From assembly GCA_039105265.1 (NCBI GenBank), contig JAPFFF010000015.1:558001-622000 (forward strand): a DNA stretch of 64,000 nt. Direction: 5' to 3'. Numbering within the stretch: the first letter of the stretch is position 1; each line of letters begins with the position of its first letter. This document shows, in pieces, positions 30,127 through 40,348 of this stretch. The notes below the pieces were generated by a model. The model ran no database searches, was not told the DNA's origin, and was given only the letters and a program-made list of their open reading frames with translations. The translations under genes were made by a program, and so were the position numbers. The stretch is from Tritrichomonas musculus (Eukaryota > Parabasalia > Tritrichomonadida > Tritrichomonadidae).

Positions 30127-30815
30127 TCAGGTGATTTAAATAAAAATGAAAATCTAAACCCTCACATTTGAAAAATTCTTAACGCATATATTATTAAACG
30201 TGCACATGAATTTTGTTTTTGGTATTAATATTTTTATTTATTAATATTGCTACTTAATGAGGCATTCGAAATTAGATTATTTTGACTTTAAATAAAATAA
30301 TACATCATGTTTCAATTGAGAAATAAATATTTTTGCTTTTCATAGGAATTCAATGATTCTAAAACGTTTAGTTTTTTTTTTAAGAAAGTGATAAGCACTT
30401 TTTGAATGCATAACGTACAGGTTATGTGTTGCAATGATGTTTTTTTTATATCAAATTAATTTTAAAAAATTTGTTTTATCTATTCATGAATTATGCAAAA
30501 CCATTTTATAAAGCAAAGTTTTTAGAATTTATATAATACTGTTTTATATTTAATGTTTTTTTTTATTTCATTAATGAATTGCCTTCCAGTCAAAATATAT
30601 TTTTTCTTTTTTTGTTTTTATGTGTATATGAAGAAATTAAAAATGTAAATATTAGCTGAAAAATAATTTTAATAATTTAATAAAGTATATTAAAATAAGG
30701 TCTATTGCTATTGAACGAGCAGTAAATTATGATTCCATAGCATTGATATTAATGAAATCATGAATTTTTGTATTGAATGCATAATAAAAATAATGCGGAA
30801 GTATTTATATAAAAA
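30127..30815. other. 0.69-kb spacer
   Basis: AT-rich, with no gene supported. It holds the initiator-like site of the upstream coiled-coil gene (30142-30149) and the 3' side of the Ser/Asn-rich gene. Confidence 0.4.
30142..30149 (-). promoter_or_regulatory. initiator-like octamer of the coiled-coil gene
   Basis: TCATTTTT on the minus strand, 16-23 bases upstream of ATG 30126. It fits the parabasalid initiator consensus TCA(+1)YW, and the same octamer precedes two other genes here. Known short 5' leaders in trichomonads fit this distance. Confidence 0.35.
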
Positions 30816-32165
30816 TTAATTCTCTTTTAATACTGAATTCTCTTTGTCATTTGAATTGTTGCTTATGTTTTCCATGTCTATTTCATTTATTTCTCCTTCT
30901 TCTTCAATATTCAAAACGATATTATTTTCATGAATTGAATTAGTAGCATTACTTTCAGCTTTTATTTTATTCAACTCTTGTTCAACCAAATTATATAAGT
31001 TTTTTATTTCTTCAAGTTCAACTCTTTGCTTTTTTTTGAATTCTTCTTCTTCTTCAACAACATTTTCAAATTGACTAATATTAATTTCTACTTCTGATTT
31101 TTCAAGACTATCAGTTTCATTGTTTTTTTGATTTGATTGAACAGTTTTATTAGGATTGCGATTAGTGTTTAACTCGCTACTAAATTGTTTCATTTTTGAA
31201 TTCATTGAATTCATAGCTTGTAAATATGCTTGTGAATGCAAATGATCAGTAATATCTATGCTTGGATTTTCTATTTCTTTTTCACCACATTCTTCCTCTC
31301 CATTTTCGATAAATTCTTCTTCTCCATTTTGATTGTTGAATTGATCAATAGTATTATTTTGTAGGTCATGTTTTGATTCCTTTTCCTGGGTAATCTTTTT
31401 ATGGCTATTTATTCTATTTGGTGTAAATAAAATTTCTTTTTTTCGTGAAAAAGTATCTTCTTTTTTATCCTGAATAATGATATTATTTATTGATGAATAA
31501 GAATCATTTTCATCGTTTATCTGTTTTATATTTTTTTGATTTAAAGATGATTGCGAGCTCATTAGAGAAGGATTTAAATCTTGCTGGTTAAATGATGCAT
31601 TAACTTCTGTATGATTATTTGATGGGTTAATTTCGTTTTTATTAGCTAGAGCATTAGAATATTGTCGATTATTTAAAAAATTAAATGAACCTTGATCATT
31701 TAATGATTTAGCATGATCATGATTACTGAATTTGTTGATAGCTTTTTGATCTAGATCATCATAATTAAAACTCAATTGTTGAGATGAATCTTCATTAATA
31801 AAATCAGTTTTATAATTCCACTTTTGTTTAAAAATTGATGATGGAGTTGGTTTATCTTTTTTGATTGATAAATTCATATATGGGCTTGAATTTAATCTTG
31901 CAATTGATTTTTTAGTTGATGAAGAAAAAGGTTTTGAAAACGAGCTAGATGGTGGAGAAGAATCTCGATAAGATGATCCATACATAAAATATTCTTCGGT
32001 TCTTGATGCTCTTTCAAAAGATCGTTCAAGTTCGGTTCGATAATTATTGGCTCGAATATTATATATATCTAAATTTTGTTTTAATTTTGAAAATCTTTTA
32101 GTTGAATTGCTGCTTGTCGGCGAATTCAAAGAATAATGAGAAGAAGTTCGCGCTAAATTTTTCAT
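30816..32165 (-). CDS. Ser/Asn-rich, largely disordered protein
   Basis: A 449-aa protein counted from ATG 32165; the longer frame begins with TTG and is not preferred. The N-terminal third is rich in Ser/Arg/Tyr (many SS and SP pairs: candidate phosphorylation sites). The centre is Asn-rich. Residues about 290-440 become acidic and helical, with a coiled-coil segment ending in RVELEEIKNLYNLVEQELNKI. No catalytic or membrane domain is visible. It could be a cytoskeletal or mitotic substrate protein; it is not recognised. Confidence 0.7.
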   Translation of the reverse strand: MKNLARTSSHYSLNSPTSSNSTKRFSKLKQNLDIYNIRANNYRTELERSFERASRTEEYFMYGSSYRDSSPPSSSFSKPFSSSTKKSIARLNSSPYMNLSIKKDKPTPSSIFKQKWNYKTDFINEDSSQQLSFNYDDLDQKAINKFSNHDHAKSLNDQGSFNFLNNRQYSNALANKNEINPSNNHTEVNASFNQQDLNPSLMSSQSSLNQKNIKQINDENDSYSSINNIIIQDKKEDTFSRKKEILFTPNRINSHKKITQEKESKHDLQNNTIDQFNNQNGEEEFIENGEEECGEKEIENPSIDITDHLHSQAYLQAMNSMNSKMKQFSSELNTNRNPNKTVQSNQKNNETDSLEKSEVEINISQFENVVEEEEEFKKKQRVELEEIKNLYNLVEQELNKIKAESNATNSIHENNIVLNIEEEGEINEIDMENISNNSNDKENSVLKEN

Positions 32166-32230
32166 ACTTAAAAGTTTACGTTTATTAATTGTCTTCAAAG
32201 AGAGTAGAATTTCAAATAGACCTTGAAAGC

Positions 32231-32831
32231 GGTACCTACCCGACCCCTTTTGACAGGTCCTTCTTGGGTAGGGTCATTTTTTACCTGGGTAGGAAAATAA
32301 CATATTACCTAAAGGTAAAATTTTACCCGGCCATTTATAAAGATAGTAATTTTTTACCAGACCATTTCTTTAATGATATTATTATTATTCTTGTCAGATA
32401 TTCTATTGATAATATTTGAGATGCAATTTGCTACGGTATCATATGTTTGGATGATATCAATTTAAGTGATTCCAAAAAAATTCATTTTTTTATGGAATAA
32501 TAATCATAATATGAAAATTTAATATTAATTATGTTATTTGTTGGGTTTAGAATAAAGTTATAAATGTAATATTATAATATCAAAAAAAATAATAATTGAA
32601 TTTATATCAGTTTTTCAGAGGAAAATTTTCTTTAAAGTTTGAATCAGATATTGAAAATGAATCAAGAAATCAAAATTATTAATGAAAAAAAATTAATATT
32701 TATTATTTATTATTATAAATTAAATGAATAATTAAAGAAAAATAATCGGGTAATACTTAAACACTTCACTTGAATGGTGGGTAATTACCCTACCCGAAAA
32801 AAACGGGTCGGGTCCATTTTTTCAGGTTACC
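32231..32831. mobile_element. inverted-repeat element with GC-rich ends
   Basis: A 601-bp segment starts GGTACCTACCCGACCCC and ends GGGTCGGGTCC...CAGGTTACC. The ends are imperfect inverted repeats of about 50 bp sharing GGTA/GGTAACC, CCCGACCC and GGGTAGGGT words. The ends stand out as GC-rich islands in DNA that is otherwise over 80% A+T, and the interior is AT-only without coding capacity. This fits a non-autonomous DNA transposon, but neither superfamily nor a convincing target duplication could be read. It begins 66 bases upstream of the start of the Ser/Asn-rich gene and may affect its promoter. Confidence 0.55.
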
Positions 32832-33100
32832 ATTAGAAGGCATAATTTCAAATTTGAAATTATATTTTTAACTTTATTTTTTTGGAATCAAATCTATTTA
32901 TAACTTTATTTTTCAAATAAAAAAATTATATACCATATATATTAAATAGAGGAAGCTCAACTTAAACTGGATTTTAATAATTACTATTTCCCTTTCTTAA
33001 AAATTTCATTTTGTGTGAACTCATTGAATTTTACTCTTTCAATTTTCAAAATTTTATCTGTTTTCCCTTAAGTTTATTATAGAATAAACAATTACTTTTT

Positions 33101-33961
33101 TTAAACTTCATAAAAAGGATTAACATCTGAAATATTAAAGCATTTATCATTGCCAAGACCATGTAATGAAGGAACACCTACCATGTTTTTAAATTGTTCA
33201 AGACCCATATTTTTTGGAACAACAAGTTTTCTCCCATTTGTTAAGAAAAATGCTCGTCTACATTGATTCCAAATTTCAGTTGCATAATAATCGCATAACC
33301 TATATGTATAAACTGGAATTTCAGTGGTATATCCATCAGGTACTTTATATCCAACCTGGAAAATATAATCTTTTTCTTGAACCCTAGGATCACAAACCAT
33401 ACAAGGCATATACCTTAAAAGGTCATAGCATTTTGGATAAACTTGATATAAATTATGCTTTTGGAATATTTCAAAATTTCCAGCTACATATGTAGCGTCA
33501 ATATTTTGCGTTTTAAATACCTGTGTATTAGCATGATTGCAGCATGTCTGTCGATTATGAAATTGTTTGTCATCAGGTCGCAAATTATAATCATACATTG
33601 GGCACCATTTGTGAAATTTTTTATGATTTCCTTCTTTTGTCACATCGTCAATAGGTAAAGGAGAAGTTTTACTAAAATCACTATCTTCTAATTTGCTTTT
33701 ACTAGGAAGAATATGTGGATCGTGAGTTGTAAAATAAGCATACTTGATATCTTTAGATTTATAGTCTTTCCATCCAACTGGCATTGCAAAAGGGGCCATT
33801 GTAGCGCATTCTGAACGAATCGAATAACCTTCGTTTGAAGATTCATCCGTATTTTTAAAAGCATTATCTTGACTGCATAAGCGAAAATTATCCTGAAATA
33901 AGGTACCGCATTTGCCAATTGGATCGGATAATGTTAAGGATATGAAATAGAAGAATATCAT
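33101..33961 (-). CDS. secreted Cys-rich protein, folate-receptor-like fold suspected
   Basis: Counted from ATG 33961, the product is 286 aa and opens with a hydrophobic signal peptide (MIFFYFISLTLS). A longer frame to 34114 would bury this in a basic N-terminus and is not preferred. The mature chain has about 14 cysteines. Their arrangement (KWCPMY..., QTCCN, YPKCYDLLRYMPCMVC, YRLCDYYATEIWNQC) resembles the folate/riboflavin-binding receptor family (C..Y...CC...C..~l....C..C.P...LC..~C..i...C). No membrane anchor is seen. In trichomonads such proteins would be in the lysosome lumen or outside the cell. Family placement rests on the cysteine pattern alone. Confidence 0.65.
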   Translation of the reverse strand: MIFFYFISLTLSDPIGKCGTLFQDNFRLCSQDNAFKNTDESSNEGYSIRSECATMAPFAMPVGWKDYKSKDIKYAYFTTHDPHILPSKSKLEDSDFSKTSPLPIDDVTKEGNHKKFHKWCPMYDYNLRPDDKQFHNRQTCCNHANTQVFKTQNIDATYVAGNFEIFQKHNLYQVYPKCYDLLRYMPCMVCDPRVQEKDYIFQVGYKVPDGYTTEIPVYTYRLCDYYATEIWNQCRRAFFLTNGRKLVVPKNMGLEQFKNMVGVPSLHGLGNDKCFNISDVNPFYEV

Positions 33962-35044
33962 GTAAAATCTTGATAAAAAAATTTTCAATAATTGAACCCT
34001 TTTTTTTGAAAAAATAGAGATATGAAATAAAGTAATATGAAAAAGTGGGCGTCTTTGAGAATAAGTGGGCGTCACATAACTTTTTCCTTCAATTTTAAAA
34101 CGGTTATGTGTCAAAAAATTGAGAGCAAAATTAAATAACCTGGAAATGCTTAAAAAAATTATATAACAGTTAATTTTATATAATATAAAATCAAATTCTT
34201 TAATGAAATTTGGAAGTAAATTTAAATTTTATAGACATACCATATAAAATGAGTTTTTCATTCAAATTTAATCAGCATAAATCTCCAAATCAAATAAGAA
34301 AATCCTTCCAATATTTTAATAAGTTATTATATATAATGTGTTCTATTTATTTATTTAGTTTGTTTCGATTATTACAGTTTTTTAAGGGAATAATTTTGAG
34401 AAGATCATATCATAAAATAACGAAGTTAACAGCATTGAATATTTGAATGCATAAAGTCAAAAAATAAAATAGATTGAATGATTTTTAACGTCCTTCAGAA
34501 AAGTTTAAACATATTACAAAAATCGGAATTACAGAAATCTTGCTTCAAACTTTAAGGCCTGAAATTCTTGTTTACCGGCAGCTTTGTAATATATTTTTAT
34601 TTAGGAAGTATTTTTAAGTTAGTCCACCAGATTCAATATAATAATTATGAAGATGACAATGATGGATCAAAAAAAAAATTCATTTATTTATCAAATAAAT
34701 GAATTTTTAATTAAAATATTAATGAATACATCATTCTTTTAATAAAAATGCTTTATTAAAAAATTTTAATTATCTTCTTTTTTGAATTCAAAAAGCTAAA
34801 ATTTTGGAAAAAAATCGGAAGTACAGAAATCTATCAAAAACAAAGTAAAAAATAGCTTTAATTAATAGTATTTAAATGAAGAAGCATTTAATTTATATTC
34901 TCATTGCAAATAGTAGTAATTATTTTATATGAATAAAATGATTCGATATGATTCATATTGTATGAATTATATAAATTGTTTTGTTGTCATTTTTTCAATA
35001 ATGCATATGACTCTAATTTTTATAAATAAAAAAAATACATAATT
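33962..35044. other. 1.1-kb spacer with palindrome and a repeated 19-mer
   Basis: No gene is supported; short frames such as 34210-34446 are Phe/Ile/Lys-rich and lack any recognisable feature. ATCGGAAKTACAGAAATCT (K = T/G) occurs at 34522-34540 and 34814-34832, enclosing a 35-bp perfect hairpin at 34674-34708. These may be the remains of a small mobile element. Confidence 0.45.
34674..34708. repeat. perfect 16-bp-arm palindrome
   Basis: AAAAATTCATTTATTT, a 3-base loop, then the exact reverse complement. It can form a cruciform or RNA hairpin. It is centred between the two copies of the 19-mer at 34522 and 34814. Confidence 0.7.
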
Positions 35045-36631
35045 TTACATAAAACTATTTGGATTAAATTCTTTTACTTCACCTTCTCCGCGAGGAGGAA
35101 GCAAAGATAAACTTTTCTCTGACAATTCATATGAGTCATAGTGAATTTCATCGGAATTTGGCTGATTGTGTAAATCTGAATCACCAATACTAGGCATTTT
35201 TTTTATATCATTAGGTAATGGAATAGGTGATGTTCCCTCTAAATCAAATTTAGTGTTATCAGAAGAATCAATAGATAATTCTTTATTTTCATTAGTGCTG
35301 TTAGTGTTATTTGTGCTGTTGTTATTTTGATTAGTACTACCAACCGAATTATTTATTTTGTTGCTGCTTATTTTAATGTTATTATCATTATTATAATTTT
35401 TTTCATTTGAATTGGAATTATTGTTATTTTCATTGTGAAAATTGTCATCAATAAAATTGGCGTCAGTGCTATTATTATTGTTCTTGTTTGTATTATTATT
35501 ATTGCTGTTTAAATTATTATTGTTGCTTGTATCGTTTTCAATATTACTAATAATATTATCTTGTCTATCATTATCAAAATTACTTGCATTATCAGTTTTA
35601 CCTTTCTTCTTGTTTTTGTGAATTTTGTTGGATTTCATTACTGGTGAGTCGCCTTGAGAGTGATTTTGTTTGTGGCCTGGTTGCAAATAGTCAAGATATT
35701 GTTTTTCTTGTTGTGGTGTCAAAATTGGGGCAAAAGATACTCTTGAAACAGTATTTTTTTTATTTTTTGTTGATGAAGAATGATTGGATTTGAAAGATTT
35801 TGGAGTAACATTAATTTCGATTTTTTCATTTGGGATTTGATCTGTTTCTATTTTTTCTTTTGAATTTGGATTGCAATTTACTCTTTCAATTGAAATTGTA
35901 TTTGATTCAGTTAATGTTGGAGCAGTTTGGTTAGGTAGTTGAATATTTTGATTCATTTCAATCAGCTCAATTAATTTTTCGTCAGCTTCATTTTTTCTTT
36001 GGGTTTCTTTTTTGTATGTAGATTCGTTGCTTATATTATTTTTTGCTTCAGATTCAATTTTTTCAGTGCATCGTTTCATCCATCTTAGAAAGAAGATGCA
36101 AAGTGTATTAAGCTGGCCGGATGTATAATTGCTAATAAAGCATTGATCGTCATAATCGTAATCATAATCTACTGGCGAATTATGTCGATTTTGATTTTTC
36201 ATATTTGAAGGTGAAGATTGTTGAGAATAAAAATATGATTCTTCTTTCTTAGATGGAGATTGGTAGGATTTCATTCTATTTTGTTTTTTTGGAGTTGGGC
36301 TGGATCTCTTTGGTGAGCGTTTTTTTGAAATTGTTATTCGATCATCTGAAAAGTATGTATCATTCCCTTGATACTTACGGCTATTTTTGTAAAGTTTTCG
36401 TTGTATTTTTGGAGATGGAGTCTTTCTGGTTAATTGTTGAATTTCTCTCTTCAAGCTATTATCTTGCTTATCTATTTTTGTTGATTTCTTTTTATTTATT
36501 TTTTTTGTTGGAGTTGCGTTTGGTGTCCGGCTTTGTGTAGATTTTTTTTTTGTTATTTTTGTTTGAGCTTGTAAAATGGTTTCTAAACTTTGAAGAACTA
36601 ATAAAAAGTCTTTGTCACCTGTTTTCCTCAT
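35045..36631 (-). CDS. basic and Asn-rich disordered protein
   Basis: A 528-aa protein with an N-terminal helix (residues 1-22), then a strongly basic Lys/Arg/Ser/Pro region (about 23-145: KKSTQSRTPNATPTKK, SPKRSSPTPKK) with many SP/TP sites. A short folded-looking segment follows (about 160-190, SNYTSGQLNTLCIFFLRWMKR), then an acidic/Asn-rich half with a poly-Asn tract (about 360-450). The C-terminus is short and acidic. The basic SP/TP-rich half looks like a nucleic-acid- or microtubule-binding substrate of a proline-directed kinase. No family is recognised. Confidence 0.7.
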   Translation of the reverse strand: MRKTGDKDFLLVLQSLETILQAQTKITKKKSTQSRTPNATPTKKINKKKSTKIDKQDNSLKREIQQLTRKTPSPKIQRKLYKNSRKYQGNDTYFSDDRITISKKRSPKRSSPTPKKQNRMKSYQSPSKKEESYFYSQQSSPSNMKNQNRHNSPVDYDYDYDDQCFISNYTSGQLNTLCIFFLRWMKRCTEKIESEAKNNISNESTYKKETQRKNEADEKLIELIEMNQNIQLPNQTAPTLTESNTISIERVNCNPNSKEKIETDQIPNEKIEINVTPKSFKSNHSSSTKNKKNTVSRVSFAPILTPQQEKQYLDYLQPGHKQNHSQGDSPVMKSNKIHKNKKKGKTDNASNFDNDRQDNIISNIENDTSNNNNLNSNNNNTNKNNNNSTDANFIDDNFHNENNNNSNSNEKNYNNDNNIKISSNKINNSVGSTNQNNNSTNNTNSTNENKELSIDSSDNTKFDLEGTSPIPLPNDIKKMPSIGDSDLHNQPNSDEIHYDSYELSEKSLSLLPPRGEGEVKEFNPNSFM

Positions 36632-37069
36632 TAATAAATAAGGTTGCTTAAATTAAAAAACGAAAACGAAACAGATTGAGTTTTCATAACGCACGATATG
36701 AGAAATTTTCTTTGTTTATTTGTCCAAATTTAAAAAATCAAGAAAAAGGAAGCAAATAAACAAAGAAAATTTGAATAGAAAAAGTGGTAATCGTATTTTT
36801 CTACACCACTTTTTGAATATTTTTTAACTTTTTGAATACTTTTTTAAACTCTACGGTATAGTCTATACCTCTTAATTAAAGAAGGTGGCCGTTAATTTAT
36901 TTGTCTCAAAGTTCGTTATAATTCTATCCAATTTTGTTATCTTCTCTCAAACTTATATTTGATATTCACTAATTGGAACAACCTCATAAATAAATATTTT
37001 AAAATATAAACTAATTTTAGCCAGTAATCAATCTGAAAAATGTAATTATTCTAATTGAATAATTCGGGG

Positions 37070-37469
37070 AATCGTATTTTTCTACGCCACTTTTTGAAAA
37101 CTTTTAAACTTTTTGAATACTTTTTTATACATTTTTTATTATATTTTTGCTATATAATGCAGAAATATTTAGTTCAAATGGCTTCCCGATTCATCCAGCA
37201 ATTCAAGGAGCCTGATTCGGCTTCGCGCAGCCCTGTGGTGATCACTGGTGCGTATATTCCTGAAAAATTATGTAAAAATAAAAAAAAAATATATCAAAAA
37301 AAGCAAATAGTTATAATTTTAAGAGAAAATTTAAATTTACGATTTTTTTGGTTAATTTTCTTAACAGAGTAAGTTAAATTTTACCTTAAGATGGCGGTTT
37401 TTTACTTTCCATGAATAGCTACTCATGGATAGAAAAACCATTCAAAAAGTGGCGTAGAAAAAAACGATT
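37070..37469 (+). mobile_element. 400-bp TIR unit carrying an exon-like frame, copy A
   Basis: A unit bounded by 29-bp inverted repeats (37070-37098 and 37441-37469; core TTTTTCTACGCCACTTTTTG, one mismatch). The same end sequence is used by the outer element, so the unit is probably a sister or internally deleted relative. It carries the exon-like reading frame described separately. A diverged second copy of its right-hand three quarters lies at 43880-44199. Confidence 0.6.
37157..37372 (+). CDS. exon-like frame MQKYLVQMASRF..., copy A
   Basis: The frame opens MQKYLVQMASRFIQQFKEPD and continues through SASRSPVVITG before entering Lys/Ile-rich AT DNA. Bases 37172-37248 are far richer in G+C than the neighbourhood. 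In the second copy (43911 onward) the frame opens MYNYIVQIASRFIQQFKEPD and is otherwise the same. Across the GC-rich part all four base differences fall on third codon positions, and three are silent. That is the pattern expected of a selected protein. GTGCGT after ATCACTG and TTAACAG near 37365 could be splice sites of an intron, though they do not match the trichomonad consensus (GTAYGT, ACTAACACACAG) well. The protein family is not recognised. Confidence 0.4.
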   Translation: MQKYLVQMASRFIQQFKEPDSASRSPVVITGAYIPEKLCKNKKKIYQKKQIVIILRENLNLRFFWLIFLTE

Positions 37470-37580
37470 GTCCATCTATCTCTATCGATAAAATCAAAGT
37501 TTTTTTAACTTATCAAAAGACGGTCAAGTAACTCTTAACACTTTAAAATCTTAAATAACGGCGGTATCATATTATTTTAG

Positions 37581-37942
37581 ATCGAATAATTTAAAAAATC
37601 TTATATTATCTAATGAATTCAAATCGTTTAAAAAAGGTTTACTACGTTCTTTCAAAGAAAATGCTTCTCCTTATGCAAAATTAGCTTTTATACCAGATTA
37701 TTTTTTAGGATATTTACAAGTATACGACATGAATGATATCGATAATATAAAGATGATGTTTTATATGAGCCTTTCATTTTAAGCCCTCTTAAAAATTTCA
37801 GAATTAATTAATCTTAAAAAGAAGGATATAAATTACGACGCTCCATTAAACAAATTAATTATAACAATAAGATTCTCAAAAACCGACCAGACAGGAAACG
37901 GTTTTACTTCATATCTATACAATAATAACCATAAAGTTTATC
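37581..37942 (+). pseudogene. tyrosine recombinase, N-terminal/central part, left of the Polinton
   Basis: Translation gives recombinase-like helical sequence (NEFKSFKKGLLRSFKENA, then a segment with ISELINLKKKDI, the family's 'lRisEl..L...Di' box). It stops where the Polinton begins. The gene is decayed. It pairs with the C-terminal part at 42984-43270, across the fossil. Confidence 0.55.
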
Positions 37943-37948
37943 ACCCTC

Positions 37949-38629
37949 AAAGAGTAAGGAGGACCAGAACGACAGGGGATAAAAAATGACCCCCTCATCA
38001 TAGGGTTTACGTCTTCATTTCTCCAGTTCCATGACTCAAAAAATCGGCACTTTTTGAAAATTAGCCCTCGAAACTTTCAAAAAATGGCATAGACAAATTT
38101 TAAATAAATTGACGAACTCCCAAAAATAACAACAACGAAAAATCGAACTTTCAAAATTTTTTTATTTTTTTATCAGCAATTTATAAAATGTCAAACCAAG
38201 CCGAAACATTAAGCGAGCTCATTAATAGAATCAACAAAAAGCTAAAAGGTTGGAGACCAGCATTAAAATACCTCTATGATAATGATGATGTCGTTGACGG
38301 AGTAATTAAAGAGATAAATCATTTCATTGAACAACTAAAGAAATTCAACGGACCTATTGAATTATATGCTGAACTTGAAGAGCTCATTTATTAGACAATT
38401 CATTTAATTCATTCTCATAAGAGACCAAAACGACGACATGCGACACGAAGACCTGCGGCTAAAAAAACAAAATTAATAATATTTTTATTTTTGTAATACC
38501 ACTAATAGCAGAACATTCGAAGAATACAATTAATGTGTTTTCGTTTAAACAATAATTGTTTTTATTCGTTCTACAAATGAAACCACAAACGAACAAAGAC
38601 GAAACACATGCAACAGAGGAACAAGGAAC
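37949..38629 (+). repeat. left 681-bp TIR of the Polinton fossil
   Basis: Inverted copy of 42297-42977, over 99% identical and of equal length. Contains the 68-aa ORF. Confidence 0.85.
38188..38394 (+). CDS. 68-aa TIR-embedded ORF, left copy
   Basis: A small acidic helical protein beginning MSNQAETLSELINRINKKLK and ending ELEELIY. It reads inward from the left end and lies wholly within the TIR, so the element carries two identical copies. Not recognised. Part of the Polinton fossil. Confidence 0.5.
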   Translation: MSNQAETLSELINRINKKLKGWRPALKYLYDNDDVVDGVIKEINHFIEQLKKFNGPIELYAELEELIY

Positions 38630-38889
38630 AGAGAGTTGACCAATGAAATACATCGATAGAATAGATAAGTTTCCTAGTGTTGTCGTCTACGATTTTTATA
38701 AATATGTTCTAATAAAAGACGAATTCGAAGATGTTTATCGATTCTCTACTGTTTGAGGAAGCTATTGTTGCACATTTCCTTACCCGTTCTTAAACAAGTA
38801 TCGTAATCTATTCTTTCCAGAAATTAAATATTCGGATGTATTGGAATCTATGCACGCGCTACCGTTTACGATATAAAAATAAAACCACT

Positions 38890-39220
38890 TAATAATATTT
38901 TATTTTTGGTTTAGAATTTGGTTAATAACATTAATAACTTTATTAAGAGAATCTTTAATTTCGTTAATCTTATTAATATTATAACTAAATTGTGTTCGAA
39001 TAGTTATTAAATCGTGTTCGTATTTGTTGGTGTGTTCTCGAAGTCGTTCTTCTAATGCTTCCAATCCATTGGTTATATATTCTATAGATTCGTGTTTATT
39101 GGTTTCTTTATCTGTTTTCTTTATCGGTTTGTATATTGTTAATGCATCGCCTCGTTTCGTAAACTTGTAGTCCTTAATGCTGTTTCTATATTTGTTACTG
39201 TTGGTGGTGGAACCATTATA
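38890..39220 (-). pseudogene. coiled-coil-like remnant in the Polinton fossil
   Basis: Minus-strand sequence with heptad-like helical content (GLEALEERLREHTNKYEHDL). A broken small gene of the element; no family recognised. Confidence 0.35.
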
Positions 39221-39330
39221 TAATTAAATTAAAAATTGTTTTATTGTTTATTTAATTTACAATTTTGTTTATTTGGCGCAACACATTAAAACATTAATGT
39301 TTACAAATTGCGAACATATTTGTATTATAA

Positions 39331-39636
39331 ATGGAACACACAAACGCCATGTTTGTAAACGATTATGTAGAAGAAGAGGAGGAAGAAGAAAACAATAATG
39401 TATCTGGTGCTATTACAGAAAACGAATTAATAGAACAGTTTTATAACTATCTTCGAGATAACAACATTAAAGAAGCTCGCCGATTGCTTCGAACTTATAG
39501 CTGTTTTAATAAGCTTAACATTTGTATACAGCGATTCGTTCCTGGTGGCTTCTTGTCTAAATACAAATCGATTTATTATCCTTCTTCCTTTATTGTCGAT
39601 AACTTGGTTTTGTCTGCTTCCTGCTTAAAGAAATAA
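39331..39636 (+). CDS. small acidic ORF of the Polinton fossil
   Basis: About 100 aa: a Glu-rich N-terminal stretch, then an amphipathic helix (IEQFYNYLRDNNIKEARRLL) and a basic/hydrophobic end. Overlaps the 3' end of the minus-strand 252-aa ORF. Function unknown. Confidence 0.35.
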   Translation: MEHTNAMFVNDYVEEEEEEENNNVSGAITENELIEQFYNYLRDNNIKEARRLLRTYSCFNKLNICIQRFVPGGFLSKYKSIYYPSSFIVDNLVLSASCLKK

Positions 39637-40348
39637 AGATAAAACAACGACGTTTACTAATTGAGTGGGTCTTCTGTATACCAACAACGACATTAAAAAC
39701 ACCTTCTTTATCTTTTATTATATCGTCTAGGAATTGATTTCTCTTCACTGTTTGTTCCTTGCCATTTAATCGAAAACTAATTAAATAGCTTCCTTTGTGT
39801 TGGAATGTATTAAAGATTTCGATAACATCGCCATGTTTAACGAGTTTATCGATTGGCACGTGTTCTCCTTTGCAATAACTGTTATGTGTTAATATATTAT
39901 CGACTTTAGTATCGTTCGGTACTTCTTTCTTTATTGCTTCGATTGCTGCAGTGTGCCAGAACTCTAAAGGCTTGTTTAAATGTATTTCGTTTCTTGTTGT
40001 CGTGTTGTTAACAACATTTATTTTTGCACATAGATTACGAGAAGCATTGTAATAGACGCCTTCCTTTTCGATTTCCATTATTGGTATCCAGAACGAAGAG
40101 CCATAAATGGTATTTGCTAATTCGGACCATTTGCTGTTGTTCTCTATTAGATAATCGTAAACAGATTTAACCGACCAGTAAATCGATAAATTAGATTCTC
40201 TGTCGATGTTGTCTTGTTTGCTGCATAACAATAAAGCGGTACTACCAAACCAAGTAAAGATAAACTTAAATGCATATACAAATAAATGTTCTTTATCGTT
40301 TAATTCGATTAATTTATGTTTGTTCGAGTTAAGTGTTTCGTTAAACAA
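39590..40348 (-). pseudogene. 252-aa ORF of the Polinton fossil
   Basis: The largest open stretch of the element. Mixed alpha/beta composition with EFWHTAAIEAIKKEVPND and a beta-rich end (YLISFRLNGKEQTVKRNQF). It may belong to the polymerase N-terminal region lying upstream on the same strand, or be a separate gene. Not recognised with confidence. Confidence 0.4.

Noticed and set aside
33962-34114. N-terminal extension of the Cys-rich protein to ATG 34114
   Set aside because: It would place a basic 51-residue segment ahead of an evident signal peptide.
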